64,000 nt of DNA from Paramoeba atlantica (lineage: Eukaryota; Discosea). The DNA lies in contig CDRNVI010000073.1 in NCBI GenBank assembly GCA_977017575.1, forward strand, positions 1 to 64,000, read 5' to 3'. Position 1 is the stretch's first letter, and each line of letters starts with the position of its first letter. The translations under genes were made by a program, and so were the position numbers. The notes beneath the pieces were generated by a model. The model saw only the letters and a program-made list of their open reading frames with translations, was not told the origin of the DNA and made no database searches. Below are positions 30,545 through 40,320 of the stretch, one piece after another.

Positions 30545-32086
30545 ATGGAATCGCATTCTGCATCACAAAGCTTTTCTCCGGAGCCGTGCGAGCCGCCGCC
30601 TTCCCGCACGTTACATCCCAACTCACCTGTCTTCTCCCCTGAACTCGAAACAAACCATCCAAACGCAGCTCACGAAGGGTTTCCCAATTCTGATAATCCT
30701 TCCGGTCACGTCTCTTCCGAGGAGACCAGCCATTCCGAACCATTTCCTGTGGACCCTGTCCCCACAGAACACTCCTCACAAAACCGAGCCTCTCACTCAA
30801 CTCCCACGTTCGAAAATCATCCACCCCCTCCTGAACCTCCTTTCCATGATTCTTTTTTCGACCCCCCGCACCCTCCTCAAGATACGAAAAAAAGCGAACA
30901 GCCCTCCCCCCTTTCTACCCGAGAGTTTCCTCCCCGACGTCTTCGCTCCTTATTCTCCTCTTCCTCCTCCTCTCAACCCCTCAAACGGTTGGCTTCCCTT
31001 TCCCACCCTCTCCGCCGACCCCTCCCCACCTCCTCTCATCATGGATCACATTACCCCACACGTACTCGGGTGGCCTTGCAGCCTTCTGCTCCTGCCCCTG
31101 CTCCTTCACGAGAGTCTTCTGCTGCTGCTGCTTCCTTATCCGACCCTGCTGCTTCTTTTTCTTCTTTTTCTTTTTCTAATCCCACTACAAATTCTTTATT
31201 CTCTCCACAACAACAACAACAACCCAATGACCAACAACAAAAGAATACCAAACAACAGCAACACGATTTCTTCTTTTCTGAAATCCGTGACGCCCTTCGT
31301 CGTCTCGACAACGCCTCCGAGAGCTGTTCCCAGGACCTGGCCTCGATCCACACCCAGTTCGAGGGGGTGCTGGTCCACCAGGAGCAGCTCACGGGGCGGA
31401 TGGCAGAGAACACCCAGCACGTGCGGTACATCCTCACACGGCTGTCCGCGCTGCAGCAGTCCCAGAACCGGCTGAAGGGGAAAGGGGGGCTGCTGCGGGG
31501 GGTGCTGGGCTACGCCTACTCCCCGTTGGTGTTTTGGTTTAAAGGGGTGTGGCTGGTGGTGCATTTCGTGCTCGGCACCCTGAGGGGGTTGTGGTTGTGG
31601 CAAACGGGGGTGAGAGCGCTCACGGGAGGGGGCGGGGGGAGCAAGGAAAGAGGGAAAAGGCAAGGGAAGGGGGAAGAGGGGGTGGTGCGCCATTTTTGGA
31701 CACACCCGTGGTGGAGCCTTTGGCGGCGTTCGGGGAGTAATCGGACTTCGGAGTCGGGAAAAGGGGGTGGGGAGATCGGCACGGCGGTGGGAAAAGAAGG
31801 CTCGGGTTTCCAGGTTTCGGATCCTAGAGTTTCGTTGCCGAGCGTATTGGAAGGCGAGAGCGCAGAAGGAGGTCGCGAAGGAAACTCTTCAACGCCCTTG
31901 TTGAGAAATGTAGAAGAGCGCGTTTCGGATGAGACCGCCCCACTTAATCTTAAAGTATCAGAGGCGGAGAATAGTGAATTTCGACCCTTACCCCGTCGTT
32001 TGAGCACTCACTCGCTAAGCACTCGCACAGATTCCGATGCTCATTCTCTTTTATATCGGTTGAAAGGGGTTCCTTTGGAGTCCTGA
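30545..32086 (+). CDS. Proline/serine-rich coiled-coil protein with a hydrophobic segment
   Basis: A 513-residue protein starting at ATG 30545. Residues 1-215 are Pro/Ser-rich and disordered; a Gln-rich run (about 220-238) follows. Residues about 242-312 are an amphipathic coiled coil (FFFSEIRDALRRLDNASESC to SALQQSQNRL). Directly after lies a hydrophobic stretch (about 320-352, with LVFWFKGVWLVVHFVLGTL) that is probably one or two membrane segments. The C-terminal 150 residues are basic and then Ser/acidic. The layout resembles peroxin-14-like membrane docking proteins (coiled coil near a membrane segment), but no decisive motif is visible and I do not assign it. The coding strand switches from C-rich to G-rich at about 31370. 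Confidence 0.6.
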   Translation: MESHSASQSFSPEPCEPPPSRTLHPNSPVFSPELETNHPNAAHEGFPNSDNPSGHVSSEETSHSEPFPVDPVPTEHSSQNRASHSTPTFENHPPPPEPPFHDSFFDPPHPPQDTKKSEQPSPLSTREFPPRRLRSLFSSSSSSQPLKRLASLSHPLRRPLPTSSHHGSHYPTRTRVALQPSAPAPAPSRESSAAAASLSDPAASFSSFSFSNPTTNSLFSPQQQQQPNDQQQKNTKQQQHDFFFSEIRDALRRLDNASESCSQDLASIHTQFEGVLVHQEQLTGRMAENTQHVRYILTRLSALQQSQNRLKGKGGLLRGVLGYAYSPLVFWFKGVWLVVHFVLGTLRGLWLWQTGVRALTGGGGGSKERGKRQGKGEEGVVRHFWTHPWWSLWRRSGSNRTSESGKGGGEIGTAVGKEGSGFQVSDPRVSLPSVLEGESAEGGREGNSSTPLLRNVEERVSDETAPLNLKVSEAENSEFRPLPRRLSTHSLSTRTDSDAHSLLYRLKGVPLES

Positions 32087-32958
32087 AGATAGGATGCAAA
32101 GAACGAAAATTAGCTGTTTTTCCAAACACATTGAGTATTTGCACTCATAGTAGTCCTGTAACGTCGCTGTGGTAGCTGTTTCGTAAAACGTGGTGGTTGT
32201 TCGGGTTCGCGAATTGCTTCCCATGAGCGTTACGTCGGATATGGATCCGGGTATTCAACTTGTTAAAATGTTCAAACAGATCGTTTGTCGCCGAAGCAAT
32301 GTGGTCTTATCCCTCTCTGGCACCGAAGCCTGTACCAGCGGGACGTAGGCGCTCGTGCAGATGACAAGTCGTTCACACGGAAAACACCTCGAAAGGTTCC
32401 AAAGGGAGTGCTTTCCGCTGTGTGGGTCAGCTATGAAAATGTTGTGTTGGCGCCGGATGGCCCAGTCAGCAAATTGTTTAGGTCTGCGTTTTGGGTTTTT
32501 CCGCCGGCCCGCCGTAAGAAGACACCGGTTTTTCTCTTAGCACACGCCGAGTCAGGACGGTGTATTCCTGGCCTGTAGTAAAACCTCATAAGGTGGCCGA
32601 AAACGGCTGGATGATTAAATGATGTGTGATTAAATGATGTGTCGCGAAGCGTGTGTGTCGCGCGAATTCTCTTGTAACTGCAATAGAGTTGCAGGCGTTC
32701 CCGTAGTCGAGCCCTGGCCGTCCACGTAGTATTGGCCCACATCTACTTCTATTTAACTCTCCTGCTGCTATTCTTTCTTCTGGTGTTATTTGATTGAGAT
32801 ATCTCCACATATCTCCGGCTATCTGCAGCTATTCTCCATTGTAAGGGGCAGAATGAAGTAGGGACTTAGTTTCGGTTTGCGGAGATAGGATCTTTCATGT
32901 TTGTATACCGTAATAGTTCACTTAAAAAATAGTTCTAAATACCTGTTCAATCATTTTC
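32087..32958. other. Intergenic region with a possible ORF remnant
   Basis: A frame at 32285-32578 stays open for 97 codons (TTG at its first codon, no family recognised) and is probably chance or a relic. CTTCGCAAATTGC-like words at 32205-32235 recall the 29-kb direct repeats. The rest has no recognised feature. Confidence 0.3.
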
Positions 32959-33729
32959 ATGATTCTCTTGACCACTTCTCACGACGTTTCGGCTAAGAGA
33001 CGTAAAATCAGTGCCATCGACCCATCTACGCCGGAATCTGATTGCAGAATCTCAGTAGCACGTACTGGAAAGATAAATCAGGCTATGCTACCGGAAGAAT
33101 ATAAGCTCGCACGACTAGTCGAAGAGCTTGAAAACTTGGACTCATCCTGGATCACCGATACGCCCGCGTGTGAGTGGTTCGGTGTAAAGTGTAACGAGCG
33201 CAGTCACATTACTGAAATTCATTGGGACGAGAAGCACTTATCCGGAGAATTATTTATTCATCATTTTCCAGAAACTCTGTTCCTCTTTAGTGCACGAAAT
33301 AATAATATGACGGGACGCGCCTTACTGGGTGATCTTCCTCCAATTCATGAGACTTTTATTATTACAAAGAATCATTTTCATGGAGAACTAGACTTAACTG
33401 TTCTTCCGCAAAGTATGAAGGTTCTCCGACTGAGCTGTAATGATTTCGCTGGAGAAGTCTGTCTCACAAGTCTTCCTCCGCGATTGGAAAAGCTCTTCCT
33501 TTCGCGCAATCGTCTGTGCGGAACTCCCAACCTTACAGCCCTTCCCCCATTGTTGCTTCACTTGGGATTAAGCAGCAACGCATTTTCTGGTACTGTTGAT
33601 CTAAGTCAGTTGCCTCGATCTCTTAGAGAAGTCAGCTTGTCAAATAACCCGGATTTACTATGTCGTATGAAGTACGTAGATGAGCTACAAAACGCAGGGA
33701 GTTTTGCTTTTACGTACAGAAATCAATAA
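32959..33729 (+). CDS. Leucine-rich-repeat protein (family member 4, longest)
   Basis: A 256-residue protein. It has a polar N-terminus (no clear signal peptide), the family cap (INQAMLPEEYKLARLVEELEN, PACEWFGVKC with both cysteines) and about seven LPxxLxxLxLxxNxxxG repeats, ending in NNPDLLCRMKYVDELQ. It carries more repeats than the members at 7298 and 15825 and is the most diverged of the complete copies. Predicted binding protein of unknown ligand. Confidence 0.8.
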   Translation: MILLTTSHDVSAKRRKISAIDPSTPESDCRISVARTGKINQAMLPEEYKLARLVEELENLDSSWITDTPACEWFGVKCNERSHITEIHWDEKHLSGELFIHHFPETLFLFSARNNNMTGRALLGDLPPIHETFIITKNHFHGELDLTVLPQSMKVLRLSCNDFAGEVCLTSLPPRLEKLFLSRNRLCGTPNLTALPPLLLHLGLSSNAFSGTVDLSQLPRSLREVSLSNNPDLLCRMKYVDELQNAGSFAFTYRNQ

Positions 33730-34059
33730 ATTTTGTTGAAATTTTATCCTTCCGAAAAGCACTGACATATGCAATTTCCTAATACGTGTGCATGATTATT
33801 ATTCCAGAAAACAAGTTCACATTACTATTACAATTTAGTCACATTACATTATATGTAGTCTAGAAAATAATAGACAACAAAGAGTTCTTAACACAAAAAA
33901 AATCGTACTTATAGGTAATGGACTACTTATGCGCTATTCAGAGCAAACGCTGTACCACGCGTGCTTCTATTGTGTGGCAAAATAATATTGTAAACTTTAT
34001 AAGCTCTAAATTGATTTTTTTCTTCTGGTTTTACGTGTGTGTTCTTCCGTAGGTTCGTA
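33730..34059. other. AT-rich spacer
   Basis: 3' flank of the LRR gene. No feature recognised. Confidence 0.35.
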
Positions 34060-34985
34060 TCATTGATTTTCCTTATCGATTAAAAAAGGACATGGAATTG
34101 CAGCTTGCAGTTCCTTACGGTTTGTGGGACGGAGAGTAAATTTGATGTGGTGGTCCATCATGCTCCACAAATTTTCGATTAGTAAATTTAAATCCAGGGA
34201 CTTGGTAGGCCAATCCGGAATGCTAATACCCATGTCTGCCGACACGGCGAGTATGATTATGGCCCGTAGCGTTGTCCATGATCACTGTAGTCGCTGGTTT
34301 ACGCTTTAACCAGTTATAGAAACCATTTCGTTTTGTCATGACAGAGAGAAAGTTTTCATTAGTTACCGTCTCGTTCTCTGCAAACTCATGAAAGCAGTGA
34401 ACCTTGGGAACCCCCCTTTCAAGGCTCACCGCCATCGAAATATGAACCCCCTTTTCCCCACAATATTTCTCAAAATCTTTTTGTGCCTCAAGGGGTTTAT
34501 CTGACCTTTTGCAAATGTACCAAATGTTGCGTGCGTGGTACCCGCATTTTAAAAAAAAATCATCCGTCCACAGAATACGGGCGTATTAAAAAAGGGTGGG
34601 CCTCTCCAAACGATTTACCAACTACAGGCGGTTGAATTTGTGCTGAGGCGTAAGGTGAGGAACTTTTTCACATATTAAAGAGAGCATGGGTACTTGGTTT
34701 GATCGATTTGGCGGTGAACCCACCTCCAAGATGGACAGCCAATGGGACTACGTTGATTTTCTTCATCTACAATAGATCCTAACATTATTCGAAACTCCAC
34801 CTTATCAATTGCATTTTTACCTATATATTTTATACCTACGTCCTAACCCTCCTGTCTCCCGGTGGCGTTTAACCCATCCAGAGACAGTAGATTCACTGCA
34901 TTTCATAAGAGCAGAAGTGTCTGTAATTGAACGTCCCTGGTTTTGGACGTCATTGACGCAAATTACACGTGTTTCATAAGTGATT
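34060..34985 (-). pseudogene. Full-length but decayed Tc1/mariner transposase
   Basis: On the minus strand, 34980-34850 encodes a helix-turn-helix of the form GRSITDTSALMKCSESTVSG, typical of Tc1/mariner N-termini. 34435-34223 encodes the second catalytic region (VIMDNATGHN) and 34245-34060 the third (SLDLNLLIENLWSMMD). The pieces lie in different frames with stops between them. Terminal repeats were not identified with certainty. Confidence 0.7.
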
Positions 34986-35345
34986 TGTTGCACCGAGAGG
35001 GTGCATAGTTTGATGCAATAAAATCCGAAAAAAGGATAAAAATCTAACTTTAGAAGAATAAAAATCTGAAGAGAGTGCTATTATAAACCGTTTCTGTAAT
35101 TCCATGTTCTGACTTTTTTTGTGACAGACCCCCTCCCTAGTTATCTGTCGCACACTGATCCGCCTAGTTATCTGTCGCACCCCTACACCCCCCCCCTAGT
35201 TATCTGTCACCTTTTCGCGAAAAGTAGTGACAGATAAGTAGGGGGGGGTACAGTACTATCCTAGTACGGATAGTACGGTAGTTAGTGCGTACTAGTACGA
35301 AAATAAAGGTCCGTACTAGATTTAGTACATCGTACCGTAGGCTCG
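34986..35345. repeat. Palindromic and GTAC-rich repeat cluster
   Basis: CCTAGTTATCTGTCGCAC is repeated three times (35135-35215), with an inverted copy (TGACAGATAAGTAGGGGGGG) at 35229-35250, making a hairpin. From 35250 to 35345 there are many overlapping TAGTACGG / CCGTACTA palindromes. Confidence 0.5.
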
Positions 35346-35509
35346 GAAAGTGAAGTTTTGAGAAAGTGTGTTAATAGGCGTACATTTCACGTAGTATCAC
35401 GTTTGGGTTGCATATTTCGATTTTTTGACCTAAACTATGAAATATTGATATGCAGACTCAGCAAGGGTTGGGAGTGCCTTGGTCATGGGCGGAAAGAATA
35501 ATGATTACT
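35346..35509. other. Spacer without a recognised feature
   Basis: Nothing could be assigned here. Confidence 0.3.
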
Positions 35510-35890
35510 GCCCCCCCTTTATACTTCAGGGGGGGTGAACCCCCCCCTTTATATGTACCGTTTTCATTCAGATAAAAAATCAGCACCCCCCCTTTATACT
35601 TCCGGTCAAAAAACTACAGAGCGCGTGGTATGTACAGAGCAGCAATCCAAGAGAAGAATCAAGGCAGGTTTTGTTCAGTTTGTAAAATATGTCCCCCCAC
35701 ATGGCTTTTATACAAATGCCCACAGCGTTCATAAAGATATATCCCCAACCGAGTGAAAAAAATACTATAATCATGGTTTTGAAAACAATACGCCGCGAAG
35801 CGGCGCTCTTTCTTTTGAGGGGAGGAGATTTTTTACCCCCCCTATTTAGTGTTGAATTTTTCCGAATTTCACTCAAAACTAAATAGGGGG
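35510..35890. mobile_element. MITE cluster with CCCCCCTTTATACTTC termini
   Basis: CCCCCCCTTTATACTTC-type words occur at 35512 and 35586, with related words between. A CGCCGCGAAGCGGCG hairpin lies at 35791-35805. A matching inverted arrangement lies at 44340-44460, and the same termini occur at 37600-37650, 43085-43140 and 43505-43555. A further C-run / TATTTAG inverted pair lies at 35836-35890. Confidence 0.5.
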
Positions 35891-36033
35891 GGGCAGTAAT
35901 TATGAATCCAAAAGTTTTATATTTTATAATTTAACTTTCCCTATTTACCTATTTAACCTTATTTACCCACTTATTTACCCACTTAGAAAGAGGGAAAGAG
36001 GGAAGAAAGAGGAAGAAAGGGGAAGACCTTTTA

Positions 36034-37256
36034 CCCCCCCCTACAGGTCTTGTATTTTGTCCGATTTTGGAAATATTTGGTATAACACCGTTTTTCGACC
36101 CAATCGTTCCGAATCCGAGATCCTTTTCACTCGAGCGACCCCCTACCCCCCCTAGCCAGGTAGGGGTCAAAAAAGCTAATTGCGACTTTTTTCGGGGCAT
36201 TTTTCCGAATTTTTCGGATGAATGTCAGTAGTAAAGTAGGTCAGAAGACATGGAAAAAGAGTACAAAGTAATCTCTAGCATTTAGTCATATGCCCTTTGG
36301 CCTCCTTGACCAAAAGTAAAGTTTACGATAGTTCCGGAAGATATTCAGAAGCACCCTGTTCTCCCTCAAAGATGAAGAAGAACAGACCGTAGTTATAGGA
36401 GTACCCCATCCACACCATTATCCCCCTCCCCCCAAAATGTTTTCCCCGCCAGTCCGATTGCCTCAGACGAGGTGCTCGCTTGCGACCGACGTAAAAGTCG
36501 GCATTTGACCCCGCACAGCAACTGAACAGTTTTTCGTAGGTAAAAACAGTGTTCAGGCAGTCAGCGTCACTCCACTTAAACATGTCCTTCACATACTTAA
36601 GACGGAGTTGAATGTGACGCGGTTTGAGACCAAGGTCTTTGGCCTTGCGAAGGCGCCGATAATCCTTAAAATTAACAGCTCGCCGGACACTACTCAGGGA
36701 GCCTCCGTGATTGCTTCGCACCTCGCGATGCACGACAGAGAACGTAGGACAACCCTCCACGGTATCCGACACTCTCCAGCACGCAGAAACACATGCTTCA
36801 ACGTACCTTTGTGTAAGGACCGTACGCACCCCCTCGCGAGGTGGAGTACTGACATGCCCGTGCTCCTCATACTTCCGCACCCAATACTTTACAGTCCTGG
36901 GGGCAAGTTTATGGAGTTTTGCGACTGCCTTATAGGACTTAAGTCGCTCGTCATCGATTACGAGTGCCGTGCGCATCTCGGGGCGCACGCGGGAGGAAGG
37001 TAAACACAGGGGGCGGTGCCTCTTCGTCATGAATAAATTCGTCACCAATAAATGTACCAATTTTGAAAAACAAATGTACTCTGTGAAAACAAAATCGACT
37101 TTTTTGCAGTTCTTTTTCGGTTTAGGTATGATACAGGTGTCCATGAGTGAAAAGGACCTCGGATTCGGAACGATTGGGTCGAAAAACAGTCCCATACAAA
37201 ATATTTCCAAAATCTGACAAAATAAAAGACCTGTAGGGGGGCGGGGGGGGGGGGGG
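36034..37256 (-). mobile_element. Tc1/mariner element with ~100-bp TIRs and TA target duplication
   Basis: The left arm starts with a C-run then CTACAGGTCTTGTATTTTGT and runs through CGACCCAATCGTTCCGAATC to CCTTTTCACTC. The right arm is its inverse, ending in a G-run. TA flanks both ends (36032-36033 and 37257-37258). The interior holds a truncated transposase. Confidence 0.8.
36323..37030 (-). pseudogene. Tc1/mariner transposase, 3' truncated and missing a catalytic residue
   Basis: From ATG at 37030 the frame encodes about 235 residues. A helix-turn-helix (KAVAKLHKLAPRTVKYWVRK) and a second one around GGSLSSVRRAV are followed by the start of the DDE domain. The first catalytic position, normally FTDEKLF, reads FTYEKLF, so the aspartate is replaced by tyrosine. 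IMVWMGYSYNYG follows, then the frame ends at ELS without the second and third acidic motifs. The remaining space to the left TIR has no transposase sequence, so the 3' part was deleted. Confidence 0.75.
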
Positions 37257-37281
37257 TAAAAGAGGCTGAACACTACTGTAC

Positions 37282-37984
37282 TTGGCGAGCTGGGCGGGAT
37301 GACAGCCAGCGCGGACATGCTCCTGCTGCAGCAAAGGCGAATGTACCTCGTTTCAAAGACTGTCCCATGAAGCTTCTAATGGTAGATCGTCCCGACACAT
37401 ATTCACTACAGCGTAATATACAGCGTATGTTGATTGTGTGCAAGAGGAACACGGAAGCAAACATTATGCCCTGCTTGTTTGGAGATTAGATGATTGATTT
37501 TTAGCTAGAATAATAGAAAATCAGCGCCGCGAAGCGGCGCATTTTTTTTGCCCCTTTTCCAAAACATTTGCTTCTCGGATTTTTCAAAAAATCAGACCCC
37601 CCCTTTATACTTCCAAAAGTACCGAAACCGTCGGAAGTATAAAGGGAGGGTGACATTACTTAGTAATTATAAATTGCCTGAAAATGCCAAAAAATGACGA
37701 AAAATAATTATTCCCTTAATTAGCGTTCCTTTAATTGCGGTGGATGTATAACTACCGCTCTACCCTCGATTATTGAAAAAAAAGTGAACAAAAACAATGA
37801 AAATATAAAGAGGAACACAGTGATATAATAGAAGAAAAAAATATAAAAGGGGGCTCTGGCGGTCCAAAACTGAAAAAAAAAATTGAAAAAAATGGGGGGT
37901 CCAGCGGGGAATCCAGGGGGGGGCATACAGTGCGCCCAGATAGTAAAGTTTTTTTTTGGTAGTTACCACCGACTTTGGGTAACT
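37282..37984 (-). repeat. Inverted duplicate of 43174-43876
   Basis: About 700 bases match the reverse complement of 43174-43876 almost base for base. It includes a CCCTTTATACTTCC MITE palindrome, a GCGCCGCGAAGCGGCGC hairpin (37524-37540), parts A-B of a composite module and half of the MITE at 37928. A short ORF (MFASVFLLHTINIRC...) is present in both copies but has no recognised family. Confidence 0.8.
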
Positions 37985-38554
37985 ACTAAAAAGACCTTTA
38001 CTATTTGGGAAAACCGTTTTTTGGGACATTACTAACTGGGCGCACTGTACGCCGTTTTTTGAAATTTTCAAAATCTTGATTTTCGAAATCGAGCGCAGGG
38101 AAGTGGTAGAGTAGGCTGCAGCGATGACTTTCCATCCCCCCACCTGGGGGTACCCCCCCTGGTACGCGCAGGAGGGGTCCAACAAGGTCAAAAATTCCGA
38201 ATTTTTTGGTATGACCAAAAAATAAATTTGACCCAAGAAAAAGGAAAAATATCATTTTTCCAAAATCGGCTTCTAAAACGTAATTGGAGAGTTTGGGACC
38301 TCAGCTACCGTTTCACGACGTTTGTTTCGACAGATTCGCCTCCTGCCCCTGCTGGTAAGGCATCCGAAACGTCCCAAATTCGGGTTTGGATGAATCGAGC
38401 TTTTTCACGCAACAAAACTAGATTATTCATGACCTTTTGGCGATTTTGCTTTTTTAGGCTCCTCGTTAAACGCGGAGGTAGTTTTCAATGCGAAGCGCGC
38501 AGCATGAGTGACTTCTAAGTTGAAAACAACCACCGCGTTTAACGAAGAGCCTAA
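37734..38554 (-). repeat. Composite repeat module copy 9 (type 1 spacer) with nested MITE
   Basis: Complete A to D copy with hairpin 38454-38554. Flanks read AATTAGCGTTCC on the left and AATTGGCGTTCC on the right, a possible target-site duplication of about 12 bases. The MITE at 37928-38047 interrupts it. Confidence 0.75.
37928..38047. mobile_element. 120-bp MITE nested in composite repeat
   Basis: The ends CAGTGCGCCCAGATAGTAAA and its diverged inverse ending TGGGCGCACTG are flanked by TA on both sides. Uninterrupted modules read GCATACGTCG at the same place, confirming the insertion and a TA duplication. Confidence 0.75.
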
Positions 38555-38645
38555 TTGGCGTTCCCTTATTTAATGTGTCTTTTAATGAATGTTTCCACGG
38601 TATTATCATTACATCACTTAGGCACGATATTAAATACTAACAACA

Positions 38646-39200
38646 ATGTTCGTCGCTCTCTTCACTCTGTTGGTAACAATACCGCCTCAACTTTATTTTG
38701 AGGACACAGCACCTCAGTTATCTCGATTAGGAAAACCCCTTGCGGCTATGTTGCCCGAAGAAATTTTGCTTGTTCAATTTATTTCCAATCTCACCAACAC
38801 AGACCGTAGTTGGCGAGCGACGAAGAAAAATATATTTTACAAGACAAAAGTTGTGTCAGCTTGCACGTGGAGGGGTGTTCAATGTACCTCGGAGTCCAAA
38901 GTACAAGGATTGTGGTGGAATTACTTCAGTCTGTCTGGAGAGCCAAACTGGCATTCTCTTCCGGCACATCTTCGTGATATTGATTTATCTTTTAATAGAT
39001 TGACCGGCGAAGTACCATTTTCTGTTCTCTCACCGAGCCTGCGGATACTCCATTTACAGAATAACCAGTTTGTTGGTGAATTACGCTTAAACGATCTTCC
39101 GTTCGGTATACGCAGCGCTGATCTGCAAAACAACGAATTCATCAAAACCAAGGGCTTCGCAGACAAATATCCGGAATCTCTCAAAGACCTTCACTATTGA
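38646..39200 (+). CDS. Leucine-rich-repeat protein (family member 5; duplicate of 61396)
   Basis: A 184-residue protein with a good signal-peptide-like start (MFVALFTLLVTIPPQ). Its cap has the family layout (LPEEILLVQFISNL, Trp, then ACTWRGVQC) but carries an extra Lys/Asn-rich loop. About four LPxxLxxLxLxxNxxxGE repeats follow; the protein lacks the usual C-terminal segment and ends PESLKDLHY. It is nearly identical to the gene at 61396-61950, with only scattered substitutions, showing recent duplication. Confidence 0.8.
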   Translation: MFVALFTLLVTIPPQLYFEDTAPQLSRLGKPLAAMLPEEILLVQFISNLTNTDRSWRATKKNIFYKTKVVSACTWRGVQCTSESKVQGLWWNYFSLSGEPNWHSLPAHLRDIDLSFNRLTGEVPFSVLSPSLRILHLQNNQFVGELRLNDLPFGIRSADLQNNEFIKTKGFADKYPESLKDLHY

Positions 39201-39387
39201 AGTTATGAACCCTTTTCACGCAAACAAAATGATTCTACTGATATGCATTGTACACCATTGTAATAATTTTCAATGATTTGGAAAACATTTTTATGGGTCG
39301 ACTTTAATACGCTGCGTTTTATCACATAATACCGGGCAAAACAGGGGAACGGGGGTGTAGTGCAGAGGTTTTCTTAACCAATATTAA
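39201..39387. other. 3' flank shared with 61951-62110
   Basis: Highly similar to the sequence after the duplicate gene, up to a GTGCAGAGGTTTTCTT word, where the spliced-leader-like repeat is inserted in this copy only. Confidence 0.6.
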
Positions 39388-39801
39388 CCAGGGCCATGGA
39401 TGCATGCTGGCAAATGGAGTCATGGTTCATGATGCATCATGGGCATCGGGGTCCCACAGAATCCACCACGGCTGGTGAGCAAGAGAGGTGCATAGAACAT
39501 CCTCTAGAACACGCATACAACGTGTTTGCTCGCCGTGTGGGAGACTTCCGGTATATGGAAGCCTCTTGAGCGCAGAAGTACCGGTGTCGCGTTTGTGCGA
39601 AGGGTGTGGCACGCCGCGTGGTCCCGTAGAAGGGTCCTGCAGCGCTCGGAGGACGGTTCCGAGCGGGGTGGTGGGAGATGAGAGAAGGGAGGCGCACCCC
39701 TACTTTGCGACAAGAGGGACAGTTCCTCTCCTAGCGCCATCCGGAAACGGGCATTAAAATAGTGAAAATATGCCCGTTTCCGGGAGAGTAAAGATGAGCT
39801 A
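39388..39801 (-). repeat. Spliced-leader-like repeat, inverted copy lacking the exon
   Basis: Reverse complement of about 26732-27151: contains the CCGGAAACGGGCAT hairpin, the CTAGC...GCTAG helix, the GGAACTGTCCCTCTT box and the long body ending ATGGCCCTG. The exon-like CAGTTTCTGTAC segment is not present at its 5' end. Confidence 0.65.
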
Positions 39802-40320
39802 GAAATAGATAGAAATGTATCTTTATCACTTATGAGATGTACTCATGTTGACACATTACGATGGCAGGCGTCCTTTATCCGAAATGGGCTACGGCGTTTG
39901 TGTAGGCAAAGAAGTGGTAAGGCAAGGGGTATATAAAAAGCGAAGGGGTATATAAGGTAAGCAGAAAAAGAATATAATTTGAGGATAACTTGTTTATTTC
40001 TCTTTCCCAAATAAATTTTTTATCGCATGTGACGACGCTACACTAAAATATATTTTAAATAAAAAATATTTTTTTATCTGTTCTTGGCGATATTTTCATG
40101 AGCTTCCGCCCAAATAATCTTATTTGTGTCGATTGCTCTCTTTAAGTTTTTTAAGCGGAAGCTCGAAATTTTAACGTGCCTGTAACACCATAACATGCCT
40201 GTAGCACAATATCATGCCCTCTCGGCATGTTAACCTGTAGCGCCTTTTACTAGTTTACTAGTCCAAGCTATGACCAAATTGTTTCACCGGTAATGTTTTC
40301 ACGGTAAAATACTTTTATTT
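39802..40320. promoter_or_regulatory. 5' region of LRR gene 40321, with minisatellite
   Basis: Shared with 63105-63711. It contains a short ~19-base minisatellite with the core AACATGCCTGTAGCAC (two to three units at 40172-40225) and a CATGCC...GGCATG hairpin, about 100 bases before the ATG. No promoter motif is known for this setting. Confidence 0.4.

Noticed and set aside
35949-36200. A minus-strand 83-codon ORF with FGTIGSKNGVIPNISKIGQ, repeated at 36969-37217
   Set aside because: It is translation of the mariner terminal inverted repeat, seen at both ends of the element.
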